Positions 9,071 through 19,061 of a stretch of DNA of 64,000 bases are shown here, in pieces (within the stretch, counting starts at the first letter, position 1; every line of letters begins with the position of its first letter). The stretch spans positions 101,815 to 165,814 of the forward strand of contig NZ_WTUY01000005.1 in the NCBI RefSeq assembly GCF_009882945.1, in the 5' to 3' direction. The notes below the pieces were generated by a model that searched no databases, was not told the origin of the DNA, and worked only from the letters and a program-made list of their open reading frames with translations. The DNA is from Alcanivorax sp. DP30 (GTDB lineage Bacteria; Pseudomonadota; Gammaproteobacteria; Pseudomonadales; Alcanivoracaceae). The position numbers and the translations under genes were made by a program.

Positions 9071-10297
9071 ATGAAAGCAATAACTCCCAAGTACCTGTGC
9101 GCCAGTATCGCGCTGGCATGCGCTGGAACCGTCGGCGCGGCAAGCCTGGAAGAACGCGTAGAGATGCTCGAGCAGCAGGCCGGCAACCAGCAGGCAGCAG
9201 GCCAGGCGCAGGCCGGTAATACCCAGCTAAGCTTTGGTGGTTTCATCAAGGCGGACACCATGTACAGCGCATACAGTGACGGCGAAGAAGCAACCTCCGG
9301 TGTGGGTGATGACTTCATGGTGCCGTCTACCATACCGGTGGATCCGGCGGATCTGGTGGATGAAGGTTCCGGCAAACTGAACATGATTGCCAAGCAGAGC
9401 CGATTTTGGCTGAAGAGCGAGACCGAAACCTCAGCCGGTACGGTAAAAAGCCATATCGAAGTGGACTTCCAGACCAATGGTATGGGCGATGAGCGCATCA
9501 GTAACAGCTATGCAGTTCGCCTGCGCCATGCCTACCTGACCTGGGACAAGTGGCTGTTCGGTCAGACCTGGTCCACCTTCTTTAACGTCAGTGCATTGCC
9601 CGAAACCCTGGATTTTGTTGGTGCTGCCGGTACCGTGTTTGAACGTCAGGCCCAGATTCGTTACACCAATGGCGGCTTGATGCTGGCCATGGAGAACCCT
9701 TCTACCACCCTTTATGGGGGCACCGAGAATCCCTACGACGATAATGCCATGCCGGATCTGGTAGCCCGTTATAACGTGACCGGTGACTGGGGTAACGTGA
9801 GTCTGGCGGCCATGGGGCGTGAGCTGGCCTACCAGGATAATATCGGTGGCATCAATCAGGATGAGAGTGAGTACGGCTATGGCCTGTCCCTTGCGGGTCG
9901 CATGAAACTGGGTGAAATGGATGATGTGCGTTTTCAGGCCAATTACGGCAATGCGCTGGGTCGATACACCACCCTTAATGCCTTCCGGTCAGGGCAGATC
10001 GAAGCCGATGGCAGCATCGATCTGATTGATCAGTGGAGTGCTGTGCTGGCGCTTCGTCATCACTGGAATGATCAATGGCGCTCCAATTTCGCGCTGTCAG
10101 TCAGTGAGGCCGACAACCCGGATACGGTGGTGGCAACCACCAGCAAGAGTATCCAGAGCGCCCACGCCAACCTGATCTGGCAGGTGGCCAAACCTCTCTC
10201 TCTGGGCGGCGAATTGATCTACGGTAACCGGGAGATCGAGAATGGTGAAGAGGGTGATCTCAAGCGCGTGCAGTTTACCGCCAAGTATGCGTTTTGA
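9071..10297 (+). CDS. DcaP-like outer-membrane porin
   Basis: 408 residues with a signal peptide cleaved near residue 24 (GTVGAA), a short coiled-coil segment (ASLEERVEMLEQQAG), then a beta-barrel that ends in aromatic F (AKYAF), the usual outer-membrane assembly signal. Composition and the N-terminal coiled coil match the DcaP trimeric porins of Acinetobacter and relatives, which pass small negatively charged molecules such as dicarboxylates. Standing divergent to crbR suggests possible acetate or carbon-source control, but this is inference. Followed by a terminator at 10329-10353. Confidence 0.8.
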   Translation: MKAITPKYLCASIALACAGTVGAASLEERVEMLEQQAGNQQAAGQAQAGNTQLSFGGFIKADTMYSAYSDGEEATSGVGDDFMVPSTIPVDPADLVDEGSGKLNMIAKQSRFWLKSETETSAGTVKSHIEVDFQTNGMGDERISNSYAVRLRHAYLTWDKWLFGQTWSTFFNVSALPETLDFVGAAGTVFERQAQIRYTNGGLMLAMENPSTTLYGGTENPYDDNAMPDLVARYNVTGDWGNVSLAAMGRELAYQDNIGGINQDESEYGYGLSLAGRMKLGEMDDVRFQANYGNALGRYTTLNAFRSGQIEADGSIDLIDQWSAVLALRHHWNDQWRSNFALSVSEADNPDTVVATTSKSIQSAHANLIWQVAKPLSLGGELIYGNREIENGEEGDLKRVQFTAKYAF

Positions 10298-10328
10298 ATA
10301 AAAGACGCTACACGTGACACGCGAAATG

Positions 10329-10353
10329 AAAGGGCGCTTCGGCGTCCTTTTTA
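10329..10353 (+). terminator. Terminator after the porin gene
   Basis: AAAGGGCGC and GCGTCCTTT arms with a TTCG loop, followed by a T-rich tail. Confidence 0.75.
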
Positions 10354-10510
10354 TGGCGAGTCACGAGTTGCGGAAACCAACCATCACCGGATTGGTGGGA
10401 GTTTTCGAAGCTCGTGACACGACACTTTTTCTCCCTGGGTGCCTTAAGAAGGAAAACCGATTTCCGGGATTTTTTGATTCTCGGTTTTGGCATGCTGCCC
10501 GAAGTGGCAT

Positions 10511-10542
10511 AAAAAAAGGGACACCGAAGCGTCCCTTTCTTT
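10511..10542 (-). terminator. Terminator of the ectoine operon
   Basis: GGGAC / GTCCC stem around a CGAAG loop with an A-run on the left and T-rich right side. Read on the minus strand it ends the ectABC transcript, 35 bases after the ectC stop. Confidence 0.8.
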
Positions 10543-10577
10543 AGGCGTGCAGCGTGCCGCATGAAGCGTCTGTTCAA

Positions 10578-10973
10578 TCAGTCCAGATCCGCCGGGTATA
10601 CGCCATGCTCGTCGTGCACTTCCTTGCCGCTGAGCGGTGGCGTGAAAGCACAGGCAACGACCATGTCTTCATCGCCACCATACAGCCAATGCTCGTCGTG
10701 CTCGTCGAGCAGGTAGATGGTGCCGGGCTTGAGATCATACACCTTGCCATCGGCGATGGTTTCGATCTTGCCGTTACCGGAAATCACGTACACCGATTCC
10801 CAGTGGTTCTTGTAATGGATGTGGGTCTTGGTGCCTTTGAAGATGGTGGTGATATTAAAAGAGTGCCCCATCTTGTCGTCTTTCAGAGACAGACGAACAG
10901 ACTGCCAGTTGCCGTTTTCGGCCTTCACACAGCGCTCAGATTTCTCGGCTTCTGCCAGAGTACGAACGATCAT
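10578..10973 (-). CDS. ectC: Ectoine synthase
   Basis: 131-residue cupin enzyme that cyclises N-gamma-acetyl-diaminobutyrate to the compatible solute ectoine. The family start [10 protein letters not shown] and the segments [13 protein letters not shown] and [13 protein letters not shown] are typical. Last gene of ectR-ectA-ectB-ectC, 85 bases after ectB, with its own terminator. Full length compared with the usual 125-135 residues. No hydroxylase gene (ectD) and no dedicated aspartokinase follow it. Confidence 0.97.
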   Translation of the reverse strand: MIVRTLAEAEKSERCVKAENGNWQSVRLSLKDDKMGHSFNITTIFKGTKTHIHYKNHWESVYVISGNGKIETIADGKVYDLKPGTIYLLDEHDEHWLYGGDEDMVVACAFTPPLSGKEVHDEHGVYPADLD

Positions 10974-11058
10974 GGATTCATTCTCCAGGGTGGTGAGGGA
11001 GTAAAAGTGCAGCCCGCCGTAGCGGGCTGCCGAGAGGAAGGTGTTTCCCCTGGCGGGA

Positions 11059-12931
<1,873 letters not shown>

Positions 12932-12959
12932 AGTCTCAGTAATGGTCCGCTTCGAAAGG

Positions 12960-13526
12960 TTATTGGTTGCTGCCGTTGGCTCGCTGGGTGATTTCCACTG
13001 CCGGTTGTGCCCGGTCAATGGCGCCCAGGTCCAGCATCGGCGAGGCGTCAATTTCTTCGGCATTCATCATGGCTGCCACCCGTTGCAGGGAGCTGAGTAT
13101 CAGCGACTGCTCCCAGTCTTCCAGCCGGTCAAATCGGGAAATGAACTCTTCCTGGAGAGGGGTAGGGGCCTGATCAATGATCTCTTCGCCGGAGGGGGTC
13201 AGGTGGGCATAAACCCGCCGCTTGTCGCTTTCGCCCCGCTTGCGCTCAATCAGTTCGCGCTTTTCCAGACGATCAAGAATAGTGGTGACAGTGGCCTGAC
13301 TCAGGGACACCTCGTTGGCCAGATCGCCCATGGTGATCTCGCCCTTGGCTCCCACCGCCTGCATGATCAGCAGTTGCGGGGAAGTGAGCCCTGACACCTT
13401 GCTCAGCTTCCGTGAGTAAAGGTCGGTAGCGCGAATAATCTGTCGTAATGAAATCAGCACGTCTTCGTGTCTGGCCATTGCCGCTAATTCTCTTGATAAC
13501 AAAGTAATGTGACGAAAAATGGTCAT
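12960..13526 (-). CDS. ectR: MarR-family regulator of ectoine genes (EctR)
   Basis: 188 residues with a winged helix of MarR type (about 45-140: TSPQLLIMQAVG, LSQATVTTILDRLE, KRRVYAHLTPSG). EctR repressors control ectABC in halophilic and methylotrophic bacteria. Here the gene precedes ectA in the same direction, unlike the divergent arrangement in methylotrophs, and so may be the first gene of an ectRABC transcript with autoregulation. A GAGGAGG box lies five bases before ATG 13526 and a strong promoter lies about 105 bases upstream. Confidence 0.88.
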   Translation of the reverse strand: MTIFRHITLLSRELAAMARHEDVLISLRQIIRATDLYSRKLSKVSGLTSPQLLIMQAVGAKGEITMGDLANEVSLSQATVTTILDRLEKRELIERKRGESDKRRVYAHLTPSGEEIIDQAPTPLQEEFISRFDRLEDWEQSLILSSLQRVAAMMNAEEIDASPMLDLGAIDRAQPAVEITQRANGSNQ

Positions 13527-13629
13527 GCTGCCTCCTCAAACAGTTTTGAGGTGTAAATGGCCTTTTTCGGTTCAACTTCCGGCTCAGCTAAGGCAAGGCC
13601 TTCAAATTCCTTGCTAGAATGGGAGGCGT

Positions 13630-13658
13630 ATTTTAGGGGTAAAACATTTAGATGTCAA
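13630..13658 (-). promoter_or_regulatory. Near-consensus sigma-70 promoter for ectR
   Basis: On the minus strand a perfect -35 box TTGACA (13658-13653) is separated by exactly 17 bases from a -10 box TAAAAT (13635-13630). It points toward ectR, leaving a leader of about 100 bases. The rest of 13659-13848 holds no gene. Confidence 0.75.
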
Positions 13659-13848
13659 AGTAATAGCCGGGTCAAACCTGGCTGTTCGGGCGCCAGGGCG
13701 CGTCCCGCAAGCCTTTCAGCGGTGTGATGGCCATCATGGTTGTGGTGAATTTTTGATCAGCGACATGGCCTTCACTCTGTTAGTGTTCCCATCGTCGGCG
13801 AGGATTTTTATCCACGCCGATTCATTCGCATCAGGTGGAGGAAGAATC

Positions 13849-14751
13849 TTGCGGCAACTGGGTAAGCGAATTCTGGTAATTGCGGCACTGCTGGTAATGG
13901 CGGCGTCTGTCCATGGTGCCTCTGAGGGGCAGCCTGAAGTGCGGGAAGAGGCGCAAAGCGAGATCGAGAAGGGACCGGTGATCTCCCAATTTCGGGAGAA
14001 CTGGATTCTCGGGGAGCTGCGCAACCTGCGTCAGGACATGATGGAGTATCGCAACCAGATGAATCTGCTGGTTACGGACCGGGAGCTGGAGGTGGCCGAC
14101 AAGGCCATGGGTTATGCCACCAACACGGTGACCTACTTCTTCTATTTGATTGCGGGTGCCGCCTCGATCCTGGCACTGGTGGGTTGGTCCACCATTCGCG
14201 ACCTGAAGGATAACGTACGGGTGTATGCGGAAAAGGAAATGGCCCGCCTCACCAGTGAATACGAATCCCGCCTGGCGGATCTTGAGCGCGAGCTTCGCAA
14301 GAAGTCGCGCTACATCGCCGAGAACCAGGAAGAGATTGAGCGTACCAACGAGATCCACAGCCTGTGGCTCAAGAGCACCAAAGAGCCCAGCGCACAGGCC
14401 AAGATAGAGATGTATGACCGTATCCTGGAGTTGCGCCCGGACGATGCTGAGGCGCTGGCCTGGAAGGCCGACGCGGCACTGGAGCTGGGTGAGCAGCGCT
14501 GGGCGCTGAGCCTGTGTGACCGGGTGCTGGAAGTGGATGAAGAGAATGCCCATGCCCTTTACCAGCGGGCTTGTGCCTGGTCCGGGCTGGGTGAAATCGA
14601 TAATGCCCTCAATGATCTGGCGGCAGCCATCGAATTCTCGGAAACCCTGGTACGCCATGCCCGGGTGGAAGAAATGTTTCGGCCGCTAAGGGATCTGGAG
14701 CGCTTCCAGGCCCTGGTGGGAAACGACAATGACCCGGCGGTTTCGGACTGA
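13849..14751 (+). CDS. Membrane-anchored TPR protein, TTG start
   Basis: About 300 residues. The start is placed at TTG 13849 because AGGTGGAGGAAG lies just upstream and the product then begins with a clean signal peptide (cleavage near VHGA-S). A transmembrane helix follows at about residues 95-115 (TYFFYLIAGAASILALVGW), then a coiled coil (about 125-180) and three TPR-like repeats (about 185-275, YDRILELRPDDAEALAWKADAALEL and similar). Likely an envelope scaffold; no function can be assigned. An upstream ATG at 13753 in frame lacks a ribosome binding site. Confidence 0.75.
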   Translation: MRQLGKRILVIAALLVMAASVHGASEGQPEVREEAQSEIEKGPVISQFRENWILGELRNLRQDMMEYRNQMNLLVTDRELEVADKAMGYATNTVTYFFYLIAGAASILALVGWSTIRDLKDNVRVYAEKEMARLTSEYESRLADLERELRKKSRYIAENQEEIERTNEIHSLWLKSTKEPSAQAKIEMYDRILELRPDDAEALAWKADAALELGEQRWALSLCDRVLEVDEENAHALYQRACAWSGLGEIDNALNDLAAAIEFSETLVRHARVEEMFRPLRDLERFQALVGNDNDPAVSD

Positions 14752-14932
14752 TAGTCGCTTACTGTCAATGCGATAGGTGCGCAAGCGCCCGTAAGTGGTC
14801 ATTTTGCGGGTGAGTTTCTGCTAGACTTGCGCCCCCTTGAAGGAAAGGGTGATGAGCCCCACATGAAGTCGCTGTGGTAGCAGGTCCAATGCATGATCGG
14901 CTGTCAGCTCATTACCCCCTGTGGAGAAACCC

Positions 14933-15892
14933 ATGACACGTGAAAACGGTGCTGGCGGCACCAAGCAGATGCCCGACGTGGCCTCCAACTCCATGGTGGA
15001 TCACATCCATAGCACCCTGGACTGGGTGGGCATGAGCGAAATCCATCTGCCTGCCCGGGTGAGCGATACCCTGGCCGGTGAGCGCCCGGTGAGCACCTCT
15101 ATCCAGGCTTATGTGAACCTGGCGAACCCGGATGCCAAGGGCATCCATATGTCGCGCCTGTTCCTGATGCTGGAAGAAACCTTTGGGGATCACTCGGTGA
15201 GCGCTGGCTCCATCGAGCAGCTGCTGCGTAACTTCCTGGAAACCCATCAGGGGCTCAGTACCCGTGGTTTCGTCCAGCTGGATTTCGAATACTCCATGCG
15301 TCGCCCGGCGCTGAAGAGCAGCTATTCCGGCTGGAAAAGCTACCCGGTCAGCATCAAGGGTACCCTTTGCGAAGAAGGCATGCGCATAGAGATGTATGTG
15401 GAAGTGCCGTATTCCTCTACCTGTCCGTGTTCTGCGGCCCTGTCTCGTCAGTTGATCCAGGAACAGTTCCGCAAGGACTTTGCCGACGGCAAGATTGATG
15501 CGGATGCCGTGCATGAATGGCTGGGCACCGAAGAAGGCATTGTGGCAACCCCGCATAGCCAGCGTTCTGTGGCCCAGGTGCGTGTGTTGCTGGACCACAC
15601 CGAAGGTGATGCCTTCCCCATTACTGCCCTGATCGATTCCATCGAAGGCGCCCTGAAGACGCCGGTTCAGACCGCAGTGAAGCGGGTAGATGAGCAGGAA
15701 TTTGCGCTGCTGAACGGCCAGAACCTGATGTTCTGTGAAGATGCGGCTCGCCGCCTCAAGCAGGCCATTAACCCACAATCCTGCTACAAGGATTTCTGGC
15801 TGCGAGTGAACCATCTGGAAAGTCTCCACGCCCACAACGCGGTGGCTATTGTCACCAAGGAAGTGGATGGCGGTTACCTGCCGATTCCGTAA
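14933..15892 (+). CDS. folE2: GTP cyclohydrolase FolE2 (type IB)
   Basis: 319 residues. Converts GTP to dihydroneopterin triphosphate for folate and, in many bacteria, queuosine precursors. The T-fold core and the metal/active-site segment [15 protein letters not shown] are visible. FolE2 accepts metals other than zinc and is often a Zur-controlled backup for FolE; no Zur box was recognised here. ATG 14933 follows GTGGAG. The gene stands alone, closed by the terminator at 15909. Confidence 0.92.
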   Translation: MTRENGAGGTKQMPDVASNSMVDHIHSTLDWVGMSEIHLPARVSDTLAGERPVSTSIQAYVNLANPDAKGIHMSRLFLMLEETFGDHSVSAGSIEQLLRNFLETHQGLSTRGFVQLDFEYSMRRPALKSSYSGWKSYPVSIKGTLCEEGMRIEMYVEVPYSSTCPCSAALSRQLIQEQFRKDFADGKIDADAVHEWLGTEEGIVATPHSQRSVAQVRVLLDHTEGDAFPITALIDSIEGALKTPVQTAVKRVDEQEFALLNGQNLMFCEDAARRLKQAINPQSCYKDFWLRVNHLESLHAHNAVAIVTKEVDGGYLPIP

Positions 15893-15908
15893 AGTGCAGG
15901 TGGATGCG

Positions 15909-15936
15909 AAAAAGGCGGCCAATGGCCGCCTTTTTT
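15909..15936 (+). terminator. Terminator after folE2
   Basis: AAGGCGGCC / GGCCGCCTT stem with an AAT loop, flanked by an A-run and six T; works in both directions. Confidence 0.9.
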
Positions 15937-16141
15937 GTGTCCGCTGCAGTGCTGGGTGATGTGCTGCGGTTGGCGAATCCATGTCGCGGCAGGGGATATT
16001 GTGACCCTGTGCAACGATTAGCACTATGGTCTCGACTACATTCCCTTTGCTGGTTACTGCACACGCAATGGTAGTTCGATGGACCACTGACACCACAAAC
16101 ACAGCATAAAAATAACAATGTAATCCCAGGCAGGGGAGACT

Positions 16142-18772
16142 ATGAGTTCGGGAAGAACGGAGCGCCCGTTATCGGGGCAATTTTACCGGCGTGATCTGGT
16201 GGTGCGTCTTGATGACTGCGGCCAGTTTCCGCTGACGCTGCTGCTGGCGCCGGCGGGCTCCGGCAAGTCCACCCTGTTGAGTCAGTGGCAGCAGCAAGTG
16301 GGTGATCGGCGAGTTGTGTTCATGGCTATCCAGCCCTCCGATGATGACCCGGTGCGTTTTCTGCGTCGCTTTGCCGAGCAGACCCGGGCCGTGGTGCCTG
16401 CCTTTGATACCTCCTGGTTCATGCCGTTCGATGTGGCCGAGTTGCCTCCTTCTTCCATTGCCGAAGCCCTTCAGGAGGCACTTGAGCAGGTGTCAGACCC
16501 GCTCTATATCGTGTTCGATGATTTTCAGCACATTCACAACAGTGAAACCCTGAAGGTGCTGGATGCCATGTGCGCGCACCCGCCGGGGGACGTGCATCTG
16601 ATTATTGCCAGCCGCACTCGGCCATCCCTGAATCTTGCCTCGCTGCGACTGGCGGATGCGCTGCTGGAGCTGGATGCCGGTGCCTTGCGGGTGAAACGCG
16701 AGGAAGTGATCGAGCTGAACCAGCGGCTTGGTGGTGAGCCGCTGGAAGATAGCGCGCTAGATCACCTGATGAGCATCACCGAAGGCTGGGTGGCCGGCGT
16801 CAAGATTGCGCTGATGGGGGCCATCGGTTCCGGTGTGAATACCCTGCATGATTTTCATGCCAGCCAGCCCGAGATCATGGATTACTTTGGTCATGCAGTG
16901 CTCAAGGGGTTGCCGGACTTTGCCCGCAAGCTGTTTCTGGAAAGCAGCCTGTTGCACCACTTCAATGCCGAAATGTGCGATGCGGTGCTGGAGACCACCC
17001 ACTCGGCCCAGCTGATGGAAGAACTGGCCCGGCGGGAGTTATTCATTATTCCGGTCCCCGGCCGGCCTGGCTGGTACCGCTACCATGCGCTGTTGCGGGA
17101 GTGTCTGCAGGCACGAGTGGCCATCGATATGCCCGAGTGTGTAGCGCCATTGCACTGCCGGGCCACCCAATATTTCTTGCGCCAGGGCGATTTCGAACAG
17201 GCCATGTGGCATGCATTGCGTGCCGATGATGTGGACCTGTTACTGGATGCCCTGGCCCGTGCCTTCGATTTCTGGCTGCGCGAAGGCTATGGCAGCCAGA
17301 TTCTGGAATGGGCGGAACAGATACCGGATGAAGAGCTGCTGGCGCGGCTGGATCTGGCCGCGCCCCTGATCAGCACGCTCACCCTGTCGCGCCGTTTCTT
17401 TCGTGCCCGCTTCTATCTGGATGCCTACCGGTCGCAGGTCAGTGCGACCTCCCGGAAAGATGACGATGGGCAGCAGATGCTCGAATTTCTTGAGTTGCAC
17501 CTGCAATTCTTTCAGCACGATACGGATTTCATGGAGGGGGCCAATTTATCGCTTTTGATGGAAACCAGCAGTCATCGGGATGTCCGTGCCTTTTCGCTGG
17601 CCATGGTGGCTTACTACCATCTTCAGCACGGGCGCCTGCAATCAGCGCTGGCCTTTTCCACCCAGGCCAGGGAGGTGCTTTTGCAGTTGGGGCAGAATTT
17701 CACTGCCGGCTATGCCGGGCTGGTGACGGCGCTGGCCAATCAACAAATGGGCCATATCGCGGAAGCGGTATCACTGGTGAATCAGCAGTTTGCGGCGACT
17801 CCGCGGGATTGTCCCACCTGGTCGCTGTGGGCCACCGGCATGGTAGTGGTGCTGTATGACCAGAACCGTCTGGACGAGGCCCGCCAACTCTGTGAAGACC
17901 TGCTGCCGGTGGTGTCATCGGCGTCGGCCACCGAAGTGATTTCCACGGTGTATCTCACCCTGTCGCGGCTGCAGCATCATCAGGGCAGCCGCAAGAACTC
18001 CACACGCATGCTGGAAAAACTGCACAGTATCCTGCAGCTGGGCAACTACGAGCGCTTTCTCAACGAAGCGGTACTGGAGATGGTGCGCCAGGCCTATGTG
18101 AATGGTGAGTGGGCCCGGCTGGACGATATCGCCGAGCGTTTTCGGTTGCAGGAATGGGTAGAGGAAAATCTGGAGAAAACCACAGCGGATTACAGCCAGA
18201 GCTGGGAACGGCTGGGCCTGGCGGCAGTGTACTGGCTGATGGCCGCGGGCCGCGCCGAGGCTGCCAACAAGGCGCTGGCATTGCTGCGCAGCGTGGTTAA
18301 CCGCGCGGGTATCCGCAGCCGCGGCGCCATCATGGACGCCAACCTGGTGGTGCTGGCCGGCCGGCAGAATAGTGACGCTGAACTGGCCCGGCAGCTTGAT
18401 GCCCTGATTACCCGCTACGGCGTCATGAATATCAACCGCTCGGTGTTCGACGGCGCGCCAGGGTTGAGTGCCATGATGAGTGATCTGTGGCGGCGCGGTG
18501 TCCTAATGCTGCCGGATTTCTACACGGAGCTGTTTGCCGGCATTTTCAGTCAGGCGCCGGAACAGGCTGCGCTGGACGTGGATCCCGCCTCCGTACTCAC
18601 CCCGAAAGAGTTGGAGATTTTCACGTTGCTGCAAAACGGTCTTAGCAACGCAAAGATCAGCGAGCACACTGGCGTCTCTGTGACGACCACCAAGTGGCAC
18701 CTGAAGAATATCTACAGCAAGCTGGGTGTCTCCAACCGCACCGAAGCCGCCCTGCGCGCCACACCAAGATAA
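16142..18772 (+). CDS. MalT/AlkS-like LuxR-family ATP-dependent regulator
   Basis: 876 residues. N-terminal STAND-type NTPase with Walker A APAGSGKST (about 39-47) and Walker B LYIVFDDFQH (about 119-128), a helical-repeat sensor region (about 330-780), and a C-terminal LuxR helix-turn-helix (about 818-872, LTPKELEIFTLLQNGLSN). Length and layout match MalT and AlkS, the alkane-sensing activator of Pseudomonas and Alcanivorax. The next gene in the same direction is a fatty-acid oxygenase, so this is a good candidate for its activator, with a lipid-derived ligand. Start ATG 16142 follows GGCAGGGGAGAC. Confidence 0.85.
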   Translation: MSSGRTERPLSGQFYRRDLVVRLDDCGQFPLTLLLAPAGSGKSTLLSQWQQQVGDRRVVFMAIQPSDDDPVRFLRRFAEQTRAVVPAFDTSWFMPFDVAELPPSSIAEALQEALEQVSDPLYIVFDDFQHIHNSETLKVLDAMCAHPPGDVHLIIASRTRPSLNLASLRLADALLELDAGALRVKREEVIELNQRLGGEPLEDSALDHLMSITEGWVAGVKIALMGAIGSGVNTLHDFHASQPEIMDYFGHAVLKGLPDFARKLFLESSLLHHFNAEMCDAVLETTHSAQLMEELARRELFIIPVPGRPGWYRYHALLRECLQARVAIDMPECVAPLHCRATQYFLRQGDFEQAMWHALRADDVDLLLDALARAFDFWLREGYGSQILEWAEQIPDEELLARLDLAAPLISTLTLSRRFFRARFYLDAYRSQVSATSRKDDDGQQMLEFLELHLQFFQHDTDFMEGANLSLLMETSSHRDVRAFSLAMVAYYHLQHGRLQSALAFSTQAREVLLQLGQNFTAGYAGLVTALANQQMGHIAEAVSLVNQQFAATPRDCPTWSLWATGMVVVLYDQNRLDEARQLCEDLLPVVSSASATEVISTVYLTLSRLQHHQGSRKNSTRMLEKLHSILQLGNYERFLNEAVLEMVRQAYVNGEWARLDDIAERFRLQEWVEENLEKTTADYSQSWERLGLAAVYWLMAAGRAEAANKALALLRSVVNRAGIRSRGAIMDANLVVLAGRQNSDAELARQLDALITRYGVMNINRSVFDGAPGLSAMMSDLWRRGVLMLPDFYTELFAGIFSQAPEQAALDVDPASVLTPKELEIFTLLQNGLSNAKISEHTGVSVTTTKWHLKNIYSKLGVSNRTEAALRATPR

Positions 18773-18773
18773 A

Positions 18774-18917
18774 AAGCTACAAGCTGCAAGGCGCGAATGA
18801 GGTTGTTGTTTGCTGCCATGCAGTGCCCGCGCTTCGGCGTATCCCCGTGGGCACGGCCAACAAGATTGGCAGGGCCGGTCCCGCGCCTTGTAGCTTGCAG
18901 CTTGATGCTTGTAGCTA
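18774..18917. repeat. Inverted pair of heptad arrays (AAGCTAC / GCTTGTA)
   Basis: Begins directly after the regulator stop codon. The left array (18774-18797) has words AAGCTAC and AAGCTGC, and the right array (18881-18917) has GCTTGTA, GCTTGCA and GCTTGAT, all with period 7. The arms are reverse complements around about 85 bases of GC-rich sequence that holds a GTGCCCGC / GGGCAC hairpin. Confidence 0.75.
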
Positions 18918-19061
18918 CGCTCAAACCTTGAACCGGTTCTCGATTTGCCCCTTCCCCCCGGCACCCCCTCCCGGAGGAGGGGGTGGGTAGGGCGGTCCCG
19001 TTGCTAGAGTCCTGCCGTTGTCTGGAATTACCCCCGATAAAAACAACGACGGAGACTACAC

